Notes: generated by a model not told the origin, from the sequence alone. Positions 1 through 7,556 are shown, counted from the first letter of the stretch. The stretch: DNA of 18,074 bases from Campylobacterales bacterium (GCA_027064245.1 JAMOPZ010000070.1:1-18074); one strand, 5' to 3'. A program made the numbers and translations.

Positions 1-123
1 AGTAATTATTCTATAACCAGCACTTTTACCTTTATTGTTATCTCTATTTTTTATTCTAACTTTATAGGTGTTATTTCCTAGTTCAGTTCCAATAAAAAAC
101 TTTTTAAGTCTTGCTCCACTCTT
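1..123 (-). pseudogene. RelE/ParE-type toxin, N-terminally truncated and cut by the window edge
   Basis: After the antitoxin stop, a different minus-strand frame is open from 123 to position 1 and reads LGNNTYKVRIKN followed by NKGKSAGYRIIT. I recognise this as the central part of RelE/ParE-family toxins, the mRNA- or gyrase-targeting half of type II toxin-antitoxin pairs. In full-length relatives about 40-50 residues precede this motif. Here the frame meets a TAA at 124-126 only about 11 codons upstream of the motif, with no ATG, GTG or TTG between, so the normal N-terminus is missing and the recognisable part starts inside the last codons of the antitoxin gene. This looks like a deletion that joined the antitoxin end to the middle of the toxin. 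The C-terminus lies outside the window. Family assignment is from motif memory; the truncation is seen directly. Confidence 0.5.
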
Positions 124-293
124 TTACTTGATTGCATCTCTCTAATTTCTTGCATACCCTGTTTAATAGATGCTTTAATTTTATAAGTTTTTATATATTG
201 AAGCATATTCTCAACAAATGCTGATTGTTTGCCATTACACTCTTCTTTATAGAAATTTTCAATCTCTTTATTATCAATATTTAATGCTAACAT
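78..293 (-). CDS. Small antitoxin-like protein (partner of RelE/ParE toxin)
   Basis: A 71-residue protein beginning MLALNIDNKEIENFY and ending in a charged tail with DLKSFLLELN. The beginning resembles the short DNA-binding and dimerising part, and the KQGMQEIREMQ...SFLLEL tail the toxin-wrapping part, of RelB/ParD-like antitoxins common in Campylobacterota; no catalytic motif is visible. I chose the ATG at 293 because AAAGGA lies six bases upstream; an ATG 15 codons further up (338) has no comparable ribosome site and adds an uncharacteristic stretch. It precedes and overlaps the toxin remnant, which supports the antitoxin call. It lies beyond the polysaccharide operon, separated from manC by 182 bases, so it is probably its own unit. 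With the toxin apparently broken it may be an orphan antitoxin or a solitary regulator. Confidence 0.5.
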   Translation of the reverse strand: MLALNIDNKEIENFYKEECNGKQSAFVENMLQYIKTYKIKASIKQGMQEIREMQSSKRVEQDLKSFLLELN

Positions 294-299
294 TTTGAA

Positions 300-305
300 T
301 CCTTT
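300..305 (-). promoter_or_regulatory. Ribosome binding site that fixes the antitoxin start
   Basis: The minus strand reads AAAGGA here, six bases before the ATG at 293. It favours the 71-residue antitoxin over a longer 86-residue reading from 338. Confidence 0.55.
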
Positions 306-390
306 GTCTCTATTGTTTAATTTTTGAGTTGTATGCATTTTTCAACTATAGACTCTTTTTATTATTATTAGATATACTGCTAACAGAATC

Positions 391-430
391 CCCCAATAAG
401 TCTTTATTTGAAATAGAGTAAAGCTTGGGG
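391..430 (-). other. Imperfect hairpin downstream of manC, possible operon end
   Basis: CCCCAA (391-396) is complementary to TTGGGG (425-430), and inside it CTTTA pairs with TAAAG near the loop, giving a two-part stem about 45 bases past the manC stop. On the minus strand no U-run follows the stem, so it is not a textbook intrinsic terminator; on the plus strand the stem is followed by a T-rich stretch but nothing is transcribed that way. It sits in the only sizeable non-coding gap (294-475). Apart from it I see nothing firm there beyond a weak TATAGT -10-like hexamer at 345-350, which could serve the antitoxin gene. Confidence 0.25.
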
Positions 431-475
431 TTAATTTTATTCTTTCCAAACAAGCCACTTTCAAACCTTGACGAT

Positions 476-1843
476 TTATAATCTCTTAAAATCATCCTCA
501 ATCCGAACAATATCATCTTCCCCAGTATATTCACCAACTTGCACTTCTATCATAACAACAGGAATTTTTCCTTCATTTTCTAAACGATGAAGCTCTCCCA
601 TTTTTATATAAGTTGATTCATTTGGTCGGATAAGCTTAGTTGTATTACCAACTGTTACCGTAGCAGTTCCACTTACAACAGTCCAATGCTCATTTCTATG
701 AAAATGTTTTTGGAGAGATAATCTTTTTCCAGGTTTTACTTCTATTCGTTTTATTTTATAACCAACTGTATCTTCAAGAACTGTATAAGTTCCCCAAGGT
801 CTATGTCCTGTTAAATGTATGTTATGAAGCTGTGTAGTTTTTTTAAGTTCAGCTACTACTTGTTTTACTTTTTGAGAACTCCCTTTTTTACTAACTAAAA
901 GAGCATCTCCCGTATCTACAATAATTAAATCTTCAACATCTATTGTTGCTATATATTTATTTACACCATATATTAAATTATTTTTACTATCTATTGATAT
1001 ATGTTTATCATTAGTCGTATTATTATTCTCATCTTTTGGTAACTCTTCAAAAAGGGCATCAAAGCTTCCAACATCCGACCAGTTTATATCTGATGGGATA
1101 ACTTTCACAATTTTAGATTTTTCCATTACGGCATAGTCGATACTATCTTCAGGAATACTAAGCATATCTTCATGTTTAATTCTTATCATCTCATCTTTAG
1201 AAGAGTTTTCTAATGCTTGTAATGATGTTTCATAAACTTCAGGAGAATACTTTTTAAGTTCCTCTAAAAATATTCCTGCTTTAAAACAGAACATTCCACT
1301 ATTCCAATAATAGTTTCCAGCATTAAGATACGAAGTTGCTGTTTCAAAGTTAGGTTTTTCATGAAATGCTTTTACATCAAGACCATTCGCTTCTATATAC
1401 CCAAATCCAGTTTCAGCAAATGATGGAGTTATCCCAAAAGTTACAAGATTATCTTCACTTGCTAATTGTTTTGCTTGTTCTAAAACTTTAGCATACTCTA
1501 TTTCATCTTTTATCAGATGATCCGAAGGCGTTACTACAACTATCTCCTCAGCTTCAAGAGCCATACAAGCAAGCGCGATAGCAGGTGCAGTATTTCTCCC
1601 TATTGGTTCTAGTAAATATCTATTATTTTCTTTTTTCATCTCTTCAAGTTGGTCTAATGCTAAAAAATATTGTTCAGTGTTTGAAACTATAAACTGACTA
1701 TCACATACTTTAGAATTTCTCTTAACTGTGAGTTGAAAAAGTGATTTATCATCAAATAGTTTTACAAACTGTTTTGGCATAAGTGTTCTACTTATTGGCC
1801 ATAGTCTTGTACCGTTTCCACCACATAATATTATATTAGTCAT
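476..1843 (-). CDS. manC: Mannose-1-phosphate guanylyltransferase / mannose-6-phosphate isomerase
   Basis: This bifunctional cytosolic enzyme joins GTP and mannose-1-phosphate to make GDP-mannose, and its second domain interconverts fructose-6-phosphate and mannose-6-phosphate. The N-terminal nucleotidyltransferase domain (about 1-265) carries the pyrophosphorylase signature CGGNGTRLWPISR (7-19) with MPKQF just after it, plus TPSDH (105-109) and NSGMF (181-185). The C-terminal cupin (about 344-455) has HRPWG (347-351), the metal-site segment QKHFHRNEHW (378-387) and GEYTGEDDI (437-445). At 455 residues it is close to the usual 460-480. Its ATG overlaps the end of fcl by 8 bases, with AAAGAG upstream, implying translational coupling. 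It is the last gene of the operon and supplies the substrate of Gmd. A separate phosphomannomutase (ManB) is needed and is not in the window. Confidence 0.96.
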   Translation of the reverse strand: MTNIILCGGNGTRLWPISRTLMPKQFVKLFDDKSLFQLTVKRNSKVCDSQFIVSNTEQYFLALDQLEEMKKENNRYLLEPIGRNTAPAIALACMALEAEEIVVVTPSDHLIKDEIEYAKVLEQAKQLASEDNLVTFGITPSFAETGFGYIEANGLDVKAFHEKPNFETATSYLNAGNYYWNSGMFCFKAGIFLEELKKYSPEVYETSLQALENSSKDEMIRIKHEDMLSIPEDSIDYAVMEKSKIVKVIPSDINWSDVGSFDALFEELPKDENNNTTNDKHISIDSKNNLIYGVNKYIATIDVEDLIIVDTGDALLVSKKGSSQKVKQVVAELKKTTQLHNIHLTGHRPWGTYTVLEDTVGYKIKRIEVKPGKRLSLQKHFHRNEHWTVVSGTATVTVGNTTKLIRPNESTYIKMGELHRLENEGKIPVVMIEVQVGEYTGEDDIVRIEDDFKRL

Positions 1844-2843
1844 CTAAACTCTTTAGATACCATCTATACATAGTAGTTATTCCCTCTTCAAGTTCAACCT
1901 TATGTTTCCAACCAAGCGCATGCAGTTTTGAAGGGTCTGTTAATTTTACCATTGTACCATCAGGTTTTATATCATTAAAATAAAGTTCCCCTTTATAGTC
2001 AACTATTTTTTTAATTGTTAATGCAAGTTCTTTAATACTTATATCTACACCTGTACCGATATTTATATGAGTATTTTTTATCTCAGTATGTTTAATGCTA
2101 TTTGGTGTGCAGGTATCATTTGTATTTTTTTCTTGAGTATATGTATCTTTGAAATCTCTACTCTCTAGTATAAATACACAAGCATCAGCCATATCTTCAC
2201 TATATAAAAACTCTCTTCTTGGCTTTCCACTTCCCCAAATTTCAACTTGAGAACTATTATTTAGTTTTGCTTCGTGCATTTTTCTTAATAAGGCAGGAAG
2301 TACATGAGAGGTCTCTAAATCAAAATTATCATTAGGTCCGTAAAGATTAGTAGGCATTACAGATATAAAGTTTGTTTCATATTGCAAATTATAAGACTCA
2401 CACATTTTAATACCTGCTATTTTTGCTATGGCATAAGGTTCATTTGTGTATTCTAATTCTGATGTCAGTAAGCTATCTTCTTTCATAGGTTGTGGAGCAT
2501 TTTTAGGGTAGATACAAGTACTTCCTAAAAATAGTAATTTTGTAACACCATTTAAGTAAGATTGATGGATTACATTGTTTTGAATTTGGAGATTTTCATA
2601 TATAAAATCAGCTCTGTAAGTGTTGTTAGCAATTATCCCACCAACTTTTGCAGCTGCAAGTATTACATATTCTGGTTTTTCAGTAGCAAAAAATTCTGCT
2701 ACTTCGTTAGAGTTTAATAGGTCTAACTCTTTATGTGTTTTATACACTAAGTTTGTATAACCTTTCGACGCAAGATTTTTTACGATTGCTGAACCAACAA
2801 GACCACGATGTCCTGCTATGTATATTTTTGAAGTTTTATTCAT
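1836..2843 (-). CDS. fcl: GDP-L-fucose synthase (GDP-4-keto-6-deoxymannose epimerase/reductase)
   Basis: An extended short-chain dehydrogenase (335 residues) that epimerises C3 and C5 of the Gmd product and reduces C4 with NADPH, giving GDP-L-fucose. It shows the Rossmann glycine motif GHRGLVG (11-17), GSTCIYP (107-113) with the catalytic Ser108 and the Cys110 acid/base, YAIAK (137-141) with Tyr137/Lys141, and His180, matching the E. coli catalytic set with a shift of one. Compared with the 321-residue E. coli enzyme it has extra residues around 229-256 (Asn/Thr/Lys-rich, between the SRDF and THINIGTG segments), probably a surface loop. It starts inside the end of a 37-codon small gene (8-base overlap) and its end overlaps manC. 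The reading as a GDP-colitose synthase is less likely because no ColA/ColD-type partner is present. Confidence 0.94.
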   Translation of the reverse strand: MNKTSKIYIAGHRGLVGSAIVKNLASKGYTNLVYKTHKELDLLNSNEVAEFFATEKPEYVILAAAKVGGIIANNTYRADFIYENLQIQNNVIHQSYLNGVTKLLFLGSTCIYPKNAPQPMKEDSLLTSELEYTNEPYAIAKIAGIKMCESYNLQYETNFISVMPTNLYGPNDNFDLETSHVLPALLRKMHEAKLNNSSQVEIWGSGKPRREFLYSEDMADACVFILESRDFKDTYTQEKNTNDTCTPNSIKHTEIKNTHINIGTGVDISIKELALTIKKIVDYKGELYFNDIKPDGTMVKLTDPSKLHALGWKHKVELEEGITTMYRWYLKSLDD

Positions 2844-2949
2844 GTGAGTGTTTATTATCCCATTTCGTAAAATCTATATTGTAAACAACTATACCCATGA
2901 TGGCAAATAAAATAGTAAATGATACTAAAAATAAATTTGTACTATCCAT
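2836..2949 (-). CDS. 37-residue small membrane protein, unknown
   Basis: A short gene directly after the stop of the 63-residue membrane-protein gene (TAA immediately followed by ATG at 2949). The minus strand shows AAAGGA 7 bases ahead of this ATG, a good ribosome site. The product begins MDSTNLFLVSFTILFAIMG and continues IVVYNI, then a polar tail FTKWDNKHSHE. Residues 5-24 form one hydrophobic helix, so a single-pass inner-membrane peptide is expected. Its stop overlaps the fcl start by 8 bases, the same arrangement as the bona fide genes here, which argues for real translation. Function unknown; a stabiliser or anchor for the GDP-sugar enzymes, or merely a coupling leader peptide for fcl, are guesses. 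Confidence 0.55.
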   Translation of the reverse strand: MDSTNLFLVSFTILFAIMGIVVYNIDFTKWDNKHSHE

Positions 2950-3141
2950 TTAATTTCCTTTCTGATCTGATTTTTTTATAAAAAGTGAACCTACAACATA
3001 AGCAAATATCCAAAATATTATACCAAATACTAATGAGTTACCATTATCTTTGTCAAAATAATCTTTTACAAAGACTAACGCAGTCACAATATTAGCAAAA
3101 GCTATAATACCCTTCCCAATCTCTTCTAAAACTTTTTGCAT
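2950..3141 (-). CDS. 63-residue two-helix membrane protein, unknown
   Basis: The product starts MQKVLEEIGKGIIAFANIVT, with one probable membrane helix at about 11-25 and a second at 37-55 (LVFGIIFWIFAYVVGSLFI), joined by a charged loop containing KDYFDKDNG, and a lysine-rich tail. Its ATG follows the gmd stop with no gap (TAGATG), so it is translated from the same message and probably by coupling. I do not recognise a named family. Its conserved-looking place between gmd and fcl, together with the 37-codon gene after it, suggests a small membrane pair linked to the GDP-fucose steps, but this is inferred only from position. Confidence 0.7.
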   Translation of the reverse strand: MQKVLEEIGKGIIAFANIVTALVFVKDYFDKDNGNSLVFGIIFWIFAYVVGSLFIKKSDQKGN

Positions 3142-4263
3142 CTATTCAAAATAACTCAAAGTCTTATACCCACCATCTTGAAGATAAACATCTTTAGTCA
3201 TAAGTTTTAAATCAGACTGCATCATATCATTTACAAGTGTTTCTAGTTTATACTCTCTTTTCCAACCAAGTTTAGTTTCTGCCTTAGTAGGGTCACCTAA
3301 AAGTAAATCAACTTCGGTAGGTCTAAAGTATTTAGGATCTACAGATACAATATTTTTACCTACTTCTACTTGATACTTAGGATTAGAACAGCTAACTACA
3401 TAAGCTTTCTCATCTACTCCATCACCTTTAAACTCTACTTCTATACCAGCATATTTAAACGCCATCTTCACAAAGTCACGAACAGTTGTAGTCTCACCAG
3501 TAGCAATAACCCAATCTTCGGCTTCATCAGCTTGAAGGATAAGCCACATCATCTGAACATAATCTTTAGCATGACCCCAATCTCTTTTCGCATCAAGGTT
3601 TCCTAAATATAACTTATCTTGCAATCCTAAAGCTATTTTAGAAGCGGCACGAGTAATCTTTCTAGTTACAAATGTTTCACCACGAACAGGAGACTCATGA
3701 TTAAAAAGAATTCCATTACATGCAAACATACCATAAGCTTCTCTATAATTTACAGTTATCCAGTAAGCATACATTTTAGCTACGGCATAAGGAGAGCGAG
3801 GGTAAAAAGGAGTTGTTTCACTCTGTGGTGTTTCTTGTACTTTTCCGTAAAGTTCAGAAGTAGATGCTTGATAGATTTTAGTTTTTTTACTTAGTCCTAA
3901 AAGTTTAACAGCCTCAAGGATTCTAAGAGTTCCTGTACCATCTGCATTGGCTACATATTCTGGTGTTTCAAATGAAACTGCTACATGACTCATAGCTGCT
4001 AGATTGTATATTTCATCAGGTTGTGTCTCTTGGATGATACGAGTTAGATTCATAGAGTCTGTCATATCTCCGTAGTGAAGAATTAGATTACGGTTCTCTA
4101 CATGAGGGTCTTGGTATAGGTGGTCTATACGGTCTGTATTAAAAAGGGAAGTTCGGCGTTTGATACCATGAACTATGTAGCCTTTTTTTAGTAAGAACTC
4201 TGCTAGGTATGAGCCATCTTGTCCTGTTATTCCTGTTATTAGGGCTATCTTTTGTTTTGTCAT
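3142..4263 (-). CDS. gmd: GDP-mannose 4,6-dehydratase
   Basis: Converts GDP-D-mannose to GDP-4-keto-6-deoxy-D-mannose, the committed step towards GDP-L-fucose and related 6-deoxyhexoses. The 373-residue protein has the NADP-binding motif GITGQDG (11-17), the following RRTSLFNTDRI segment typical of Gmd, STSELYG (134-140) with catalytic Thr135 and Glu137, and YAVAK (159-163) with Tyr159/Lys163; NHESPVRGETFVTRK (188-202) is a family hallmark. Length equals the usual 370-375. AGGAGA lies upstream of the ATG and only one base separates it from the preceding glycosyltransferase gene. The gmd-fcl-manC block looks less AT-rich than the glycosyltransferase region, consistent with housekeeping-like sugar genes flanking a variable core. 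Confidence 0.97.
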   Translation of the reverse strand: MTKQKIALITGITGQDGSYLAEFLLKKGYIVHGIKRRTSLFNTDRIDHLYQDPHVENRNLILHYGDMTDSMNLTRIIQETQPDEIYNLAAMSHVAVSFETPEYVANADGTGTLRILEAVKLLGLSKKTKIYQASTSELYGKVQETPQSETTPFYPRSPYAVAKMYAYWITVNYREAYGMFACNGILFNHESPVRGETFVTRKITRAASKIALGLQDKLYLGNLDAKRDWGHAKDYVQMMWLILQADEAEDWVIATGETTTVRDFVKMAFKYAGIEVEFKGDGVDEKAYVVSCSNPKYQVEVGKNIVSVDPKYFRPTEVDLLLGDPTKAETKLGWKREYKLETLVNDMMQSDLKLMTKDVYLQDGGYKTLSYFE

Positions 4264-4264
4264 T

Positions 4265-5380
4265 TTATTTGTCTCCTATTAATTTTATTATTTCTTTTAA
4301 ATATTTATTTATTACAATACTCTCATCAAAGGTTTTTATCATTTTTATTCTTCCATTTTGACCCATTTTTTCTCTATTTTTTTTATTTAAATTCAACATT
4401 TTTTCCATCTTTTCAGCTAAATTTTTTGAGTTCTTTGGCTGACATAAATAACCATTTTTTCCATCATCTATCAAATCTTTACATCCTGGTACATTAGTAG
4501 CAATTAATGGCTTAGACATTGATGCAGATTCCATAAGTATCATACTTATGCCCTCTCTATATGATGGTAATACAATACAATCACTTTTAAATATAAAACT
4601 TTTAACATCATCTGTAGAACCATAATACTTAATATTAGCCTCTTCTTCCCATTTAGTCATTTGTATTTTTGATATAGCTCTTGGATTATCGACATCAAGA
4701 TAACCTAAAAGTCCAAATTCAACATTTGGATAATCTTGTTTTAGTAAATTTGAAGCTTCGACATATTCACCAATTCCTTTATCCCAAAGCATTCTCGCAA
4801 TTAATATAAATTTCATATTTTTGTTACTGATATTTTTTTCATCATTAAAAAATTTAGTATTTACACCTTCTCCTGCTATTGAAATAATTTTATTTTCTTT
4901 AACTAGATTAGATTTTATAAACTCATTTTTATCATCATCATTTATAAAAAAGACTTTATTTGAGAATTTAAATGAAAACTTATATAATAATTTTGCTACT
5001 TTAGATACTAAGGAATCATTTATAAATGTATATCCAAGACCTGTTACAACTGCAATTGATTTAAAACAAGCTATCTTAGATGCTATTGTTCCATATATAT
5101 TTGGTTTAATAGTATAATGAATTATTAAATCTGGATTTATTTCTTTATAAATATTTTTTAGATTTAAAATTAATTTGAAATCTTTTAATGGATTAGATCC
5201 TTTATTATCTATGTCTATATCTATATATTTGCACCCTAATAGTTTTAATTCATTTGAATTATTATCATAAGGAGCAATAATAGTTACATCATATTTTTGA
5301 TTAATTAATTCTTTGATTAAGCCTAATCTAAATTTTACCATACTCCAAGAAGTATTTCCCACTAAAATTATTTTTTTCAT
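4265..5380 (-). CDS. GT4 glycosyltransferase, PglA/WbpT-like
   Basis: A retaining GT-B glycosyltransferase (371 residues) expected on the cytosolic face of the inner membrane, extending the lipid-linked repeat unit. The N-terminal domain begins KKIILVGNTSWSMVKFRLGL and includes HYTIKPNIYGTIAS (88-101), wording I associate with N-acetylgalactosaminyl- or fucosaminyltransferases of the PglA/WbpT type. The C-terminal nucleotide-sugar domain shows ARMLWDKGIGEYVEA (195-209) and the EX7E motif at Glu276 and Glu284 followed by ATNVPGCKDLIDDG (294-307). It has ATG with AGGT upstream and lies one base after the neighbouring GT4 gene. Donor and acceptor cannot be read from sequence; the adjacent gmd/fcl makes a fucose or mannose donor possible too. 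Confidence 0.88.
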   Translation of the reverse strand: MKKIILVGNTSWSMVKFRLGLIKELINQKYDVTIIAPYDNNSNELKLLGCKYIDIDIDNKGSNPLKDFKLILNLKNIYKEINPDLIIHYTIKPNIYGTIASKIACFKSIAVVTGLGYTFINDSLVSKVAKLLYKFSFKFSNKVFFINDDDKNEFIKSNLVKENKIISIAGEGVNTKFFNDEKNISNKNMKFILIARMLWDKGIGEYVEASNLLKQDYPNVEFGLLGYLDVDNPRAISKIQMTKWEEEANIKYYGSTDDVKSFIFKSDCIVLPSYREGISMILMESASMSKPLIATNVPGCKDLIDDGKNGYLCQPKNSKNLAEKMEKMLNLNKKNREKMGQNGRIKMIKTFDESIVINKYLKEIIKLIGDK

Positions 5381-5381
5381 T

Positions 5382-6536
5382 TTAATCTACCTTCAATACT
5401 TTTATATATTCATTAACTATTTTTTCTATATTAAAATCATTTGACCGTTCAATAGATTTTTTACTATAACTATTCAATATACTATCCGTTTTTATTAATA
5501 AATTTATAGATTCAGTCATTTTTTGAATATTATTAATTGGTGTTAATATACCAAATTGAGCTAATTCATTTTTATCTTTAAGTTGAAATTCTACATCACT
5601 ATTTGGAGCTAAAATCTCTCTAGGACCACTTAAACAATCTGTACTAATCACACTACAGCCACAAACCATAGCTTCAGCTAAAACATTTGGAAAACCTTCA
5701 CTATTGGAACTTAAAACAAATATTGAACATCTTGATAAATATTTGTAAGGATTATTATCAAAACCTAAAAATATCACTCTATTTTCTATATTTAGTTCTT
5801 TTGTTAAGAGTTTTAAATTATCTTCCTCATTACCAATACCTAAAATATATAATTTATATTCATTGTTTTCAATTTTAGAAAATGCATTTATTAGTAAACT
5901 ATGATTTTTTCTTTTTTGTAAACTTCCAACAGTTATAATACTTTTTTCTTTTTGAATTTTTATATCTATATTTTCTTTAGATAATATTTTGATATTTTCA
6001 ATATCATAAGGATTATAAATGACTTCCTGTTTTACTTTTATATTAAAGTTATTTACCAAATCATTTTTTATAGCTTTTGAAACTGGTATTATTAAATCAG
6101 CTTTAGAATATAGTTTTTTTATCAAATATTTACTAATTTTTGATGTTATAGAATTATCACTATATATAGAACTAGATGCTATTCTTTCACTTAATATAAC
6201 TTGATGAGATGATATATATTTAGATATAGCATTTACATAATTTGCTCTATGTAAAAAACTAATAATTTGTGCAATATTATTGTCTTTAATTATTCTATAT
6301 AATTTATATGCAATAATAGGCAGTCTAAGAAGTTTAACTATTCCATTTTGATTCTGACTTTCATTTAAGTGGATTATATTTATACGACTATCTAAATCAT
6401 AGCTTATTTTATTCTCCATTAAAATCAAACAACATTCATAATCATTTACAAAATGATTAAGTAAAGTTGATACTACTCTTTCAGCTCCACCACCATCAAG
6501 AGAGTTTATTAAAAATACTATTTTTTTATTTTGCAT
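5382..6536 (-). CDS. GT4 glycosyltransferase, PglH/PglJ-like
   Basis: A 384-residue GT-B glycosyltransferase. Near the N-terminus is SLDGGGAERVV (about 12-22), the glycine-rich acceptor loop typical of PglH/PglJ and relatives; in the C-terminal domain VGSLQKRKNHSLL (about 203-215) and SEGFPNVLAEAM hold the EX7E pair Glu280/Glu288, followed by GPREIL. I set the start at ATG 6536 rather than the GTG one codon earlier because AAGGA (6543-6547) stands six bases from the ATG but only three from the GTG. It overlaps the end of the frameshifted acyltransferase gene by 11 bases, so its translation may be influenced when that gene switches frame. Specific linkage unknown. Confidence 0.88.
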   Translation of the reverse strand: MQNKKIVFLINSLDGGGAERVVSTLLNHFVNDYECCLILMENKISYDLDSRINIIHLNESQNQNGIVKLLRLPIIAYKLYRIIKDNNIAQIISFLHRANYVNAISKYISSHQVILSERIASSSIYSDNSITSKISKYLIKKLYSKADLIIPVSKAIKNDLVNNFNIKVKQEVIYNPYDIENIKILSKENIDIKIQKEKSIITVGSLQKRKNHSLLINAFSKIENNEYKLYILGIGNEEDNLKLLTKELNIENRVIFLGFDNNPYKYLSRCSIFVLSSNSEGFPNVLAEAMVCGCSVISTDCLSGPREILAPNSDVEFQLKDKNELAQFGILTPINNIQKMTESINLLIKTDSILNSYSKKSIERSNDFNIEKIVNEYIKVLKVD

Positions 6537-7556
6537 CACTTTTCCTTAGTAAATTTTTACCTATATTTATAAATATATTTTCTACATATTTATATGCTAA
6601 AGAAGATATAACGATAGTTATAACAAAAATAATTACAACTGCTAAATAATTATTTAATTCAAATAAGTTATTATTTTCAAATATTTTAATTATTCCATAA
6701 TGAATTAAATAAAATGAAAAACTAATCTTTCCTAAAAATAAAAAGAATTTATTATAATTAATATTATTTTGAGACAAATAGAGCATAATTACGCTAAATA
6801 AGAAAACTGTTAAATATACTGATAGTGTGGTACTATTTAAAAACAATGAGTAGCTTATTAATATAATTAATGAAAGATAAAAATAATATTTAATTATCTT
6901 TATTTTATTTTTAAGCATTAGAATACCCCCCCCACAAAGAAAATATACATTTGAGTTAAAGGAGATAAAAACAAATATGTTTTAAATATCATATCATTAC
7001 TATATAGTAAATTTCCCAATATAAATGTAGCGATACTAATTGAAAAGAAGAAGATTATTATCTTTGTATTGTAAAGTTTTATATTACTTTTATATAATAT
7101 TAAACCTAATATTATATAAAATAAAAATTCATCATATATAGACCAAGCAGGAGCTATTATTGAACTCATTGTTTCTTGATGAAAACCAAATAATAAAGTA
7201 TAATGAGATAATATATGATACCAATCAGGCAAAGTTGATTCATATTTTAAACTTAAACCAAAAGTGAAGTAATAAATTGGAATTAAAATGAAAAGTAAAG
7301 GCATAATCCTAAAAAATCTTTTAATTAAATATTTGTTTAGTTCATTACTTGATTTTATTTTATTAATATATATCATATATATTGTAAACCCAGATACCAA
7401 ATAAAAAAGTTGAACTCCTCTTGAAAATAAATTTCCAAATTGATGTATAAAATCTATATTAATTAAATGATGAGTATGCGATAAAAAAACTAAAAATATT
7501 GCTACACCTCTTAGAAAATCTAAAAAATCTACTCTATTATTCTCTGATCTAATCAT
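6526..7556 (-). CDS. Acyltransferase-3 family membrane O-acyltransferase, phase-OFF (frameshifted at G8)
   Basis: A polytopic inner-membrane acyltransferase (OafA/YrhL-like, Pfam PF01757) that would transfer an acyl, usually acetyl, group to a sugar of the polysaccharide. The first 210 residues are in one frame: VDFLDFLRGVAIF (9-21), SHTHH (26-30) with the conserved catalytic-type His, RGVQLFYLVSGF (46-57) and RFFRIMPL (80-87). At 6926-6933 lie eight Gs on the coding strand; as sequenced the frame then ends within two codons at TAA 6918-6920. The next frame continues from ATG 6918 for 130 residues with the expected C-terminal features LGKISFSFYLIHYG and AYKYVENIF. One added G (G9) gives a continuous 343-residue protein, normal for the family; G7 stops after a few codons. 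It starts within the end of the upstream GT4 gene (8-base overlap). I read it as reversibly switched off rather than dead, since both halves are otherwise clean. Confidence 0.87.
6543..6547 (-). promoter_or_regulatory. Ribosome binding site choosing ATG over GTG for the GT4 gene
   Basis: AAGGA on the minus strand, six bases from ATG 6536 and three from GTG 6539. It lies inside the acyltransferase coding end, so the glycosyltransferase can be initiated independently of upstream frame. Confidence 0.5.
6926..6933 (-). repeat. Poly-G (G8) contingency tract in acyltransferase gene, OFF length
   Basis: Eight consecutive Cs on the plus strand, in a region where runs of G or C longer than four or five are otherwise nearly absent. 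It sits exactly at the break between two frames of one acyltransferase gene (context FFVGG in the first frame). Slipped-strand mispairing at such tracts is the established basis of phase variation in Campylobacter and Helicobacter. Lengths of 6, 9 or 12 restore the frame. Confidence 0.9.

Noticed and set aside
294..338. Fifteen-residue N-terminal extension of the antitoxin
   Set aside because: The inner ATG at 293 has AAAGGA at ideal spacing and gives the usual family beginning MLALNID; the outer ATG has no such signal.
346..537. Minus-strand 63-codon frame running from inside the end of manC into the non-coding gap
   Set aside because: Most of its start overlaps manC in another frame, there is no ribosome site, and the product matches nothing I know. 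The last 40 codons look passably protein-like, so a decayed gene end cannot be excluded.
4377..4384. T8/A8 runs in several genes (for example 4377-4384, 10256-10263, 16547-16554, 17840-17847) as phase-variation tracts
   Set aside because: Runs of this length are expected by chance at such AT content and every affected frame is intact; unlike the G8 tracts they do not stand out from the background.
6537..6539. GTG as start of the second GT4 glycosyltransferase
   Set aside because: Only three bases from AAGGA; the adjacent ATG at 6536 has a six-base spacing.
3370..6649. Open frames of 60-100 codons on the plus strand (for example 3370-3606, 3697-3894, 4252-4497, 4821-5117, 5687-5878, 6019-6204, 6467-6649)
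   Set aside because: All lie opposite strongly supported minus-strand genes, have low-complexity Phe/Leu/Ile/Ser-rich products typical of antisense AT-rich coding DNA, and show no family motif.
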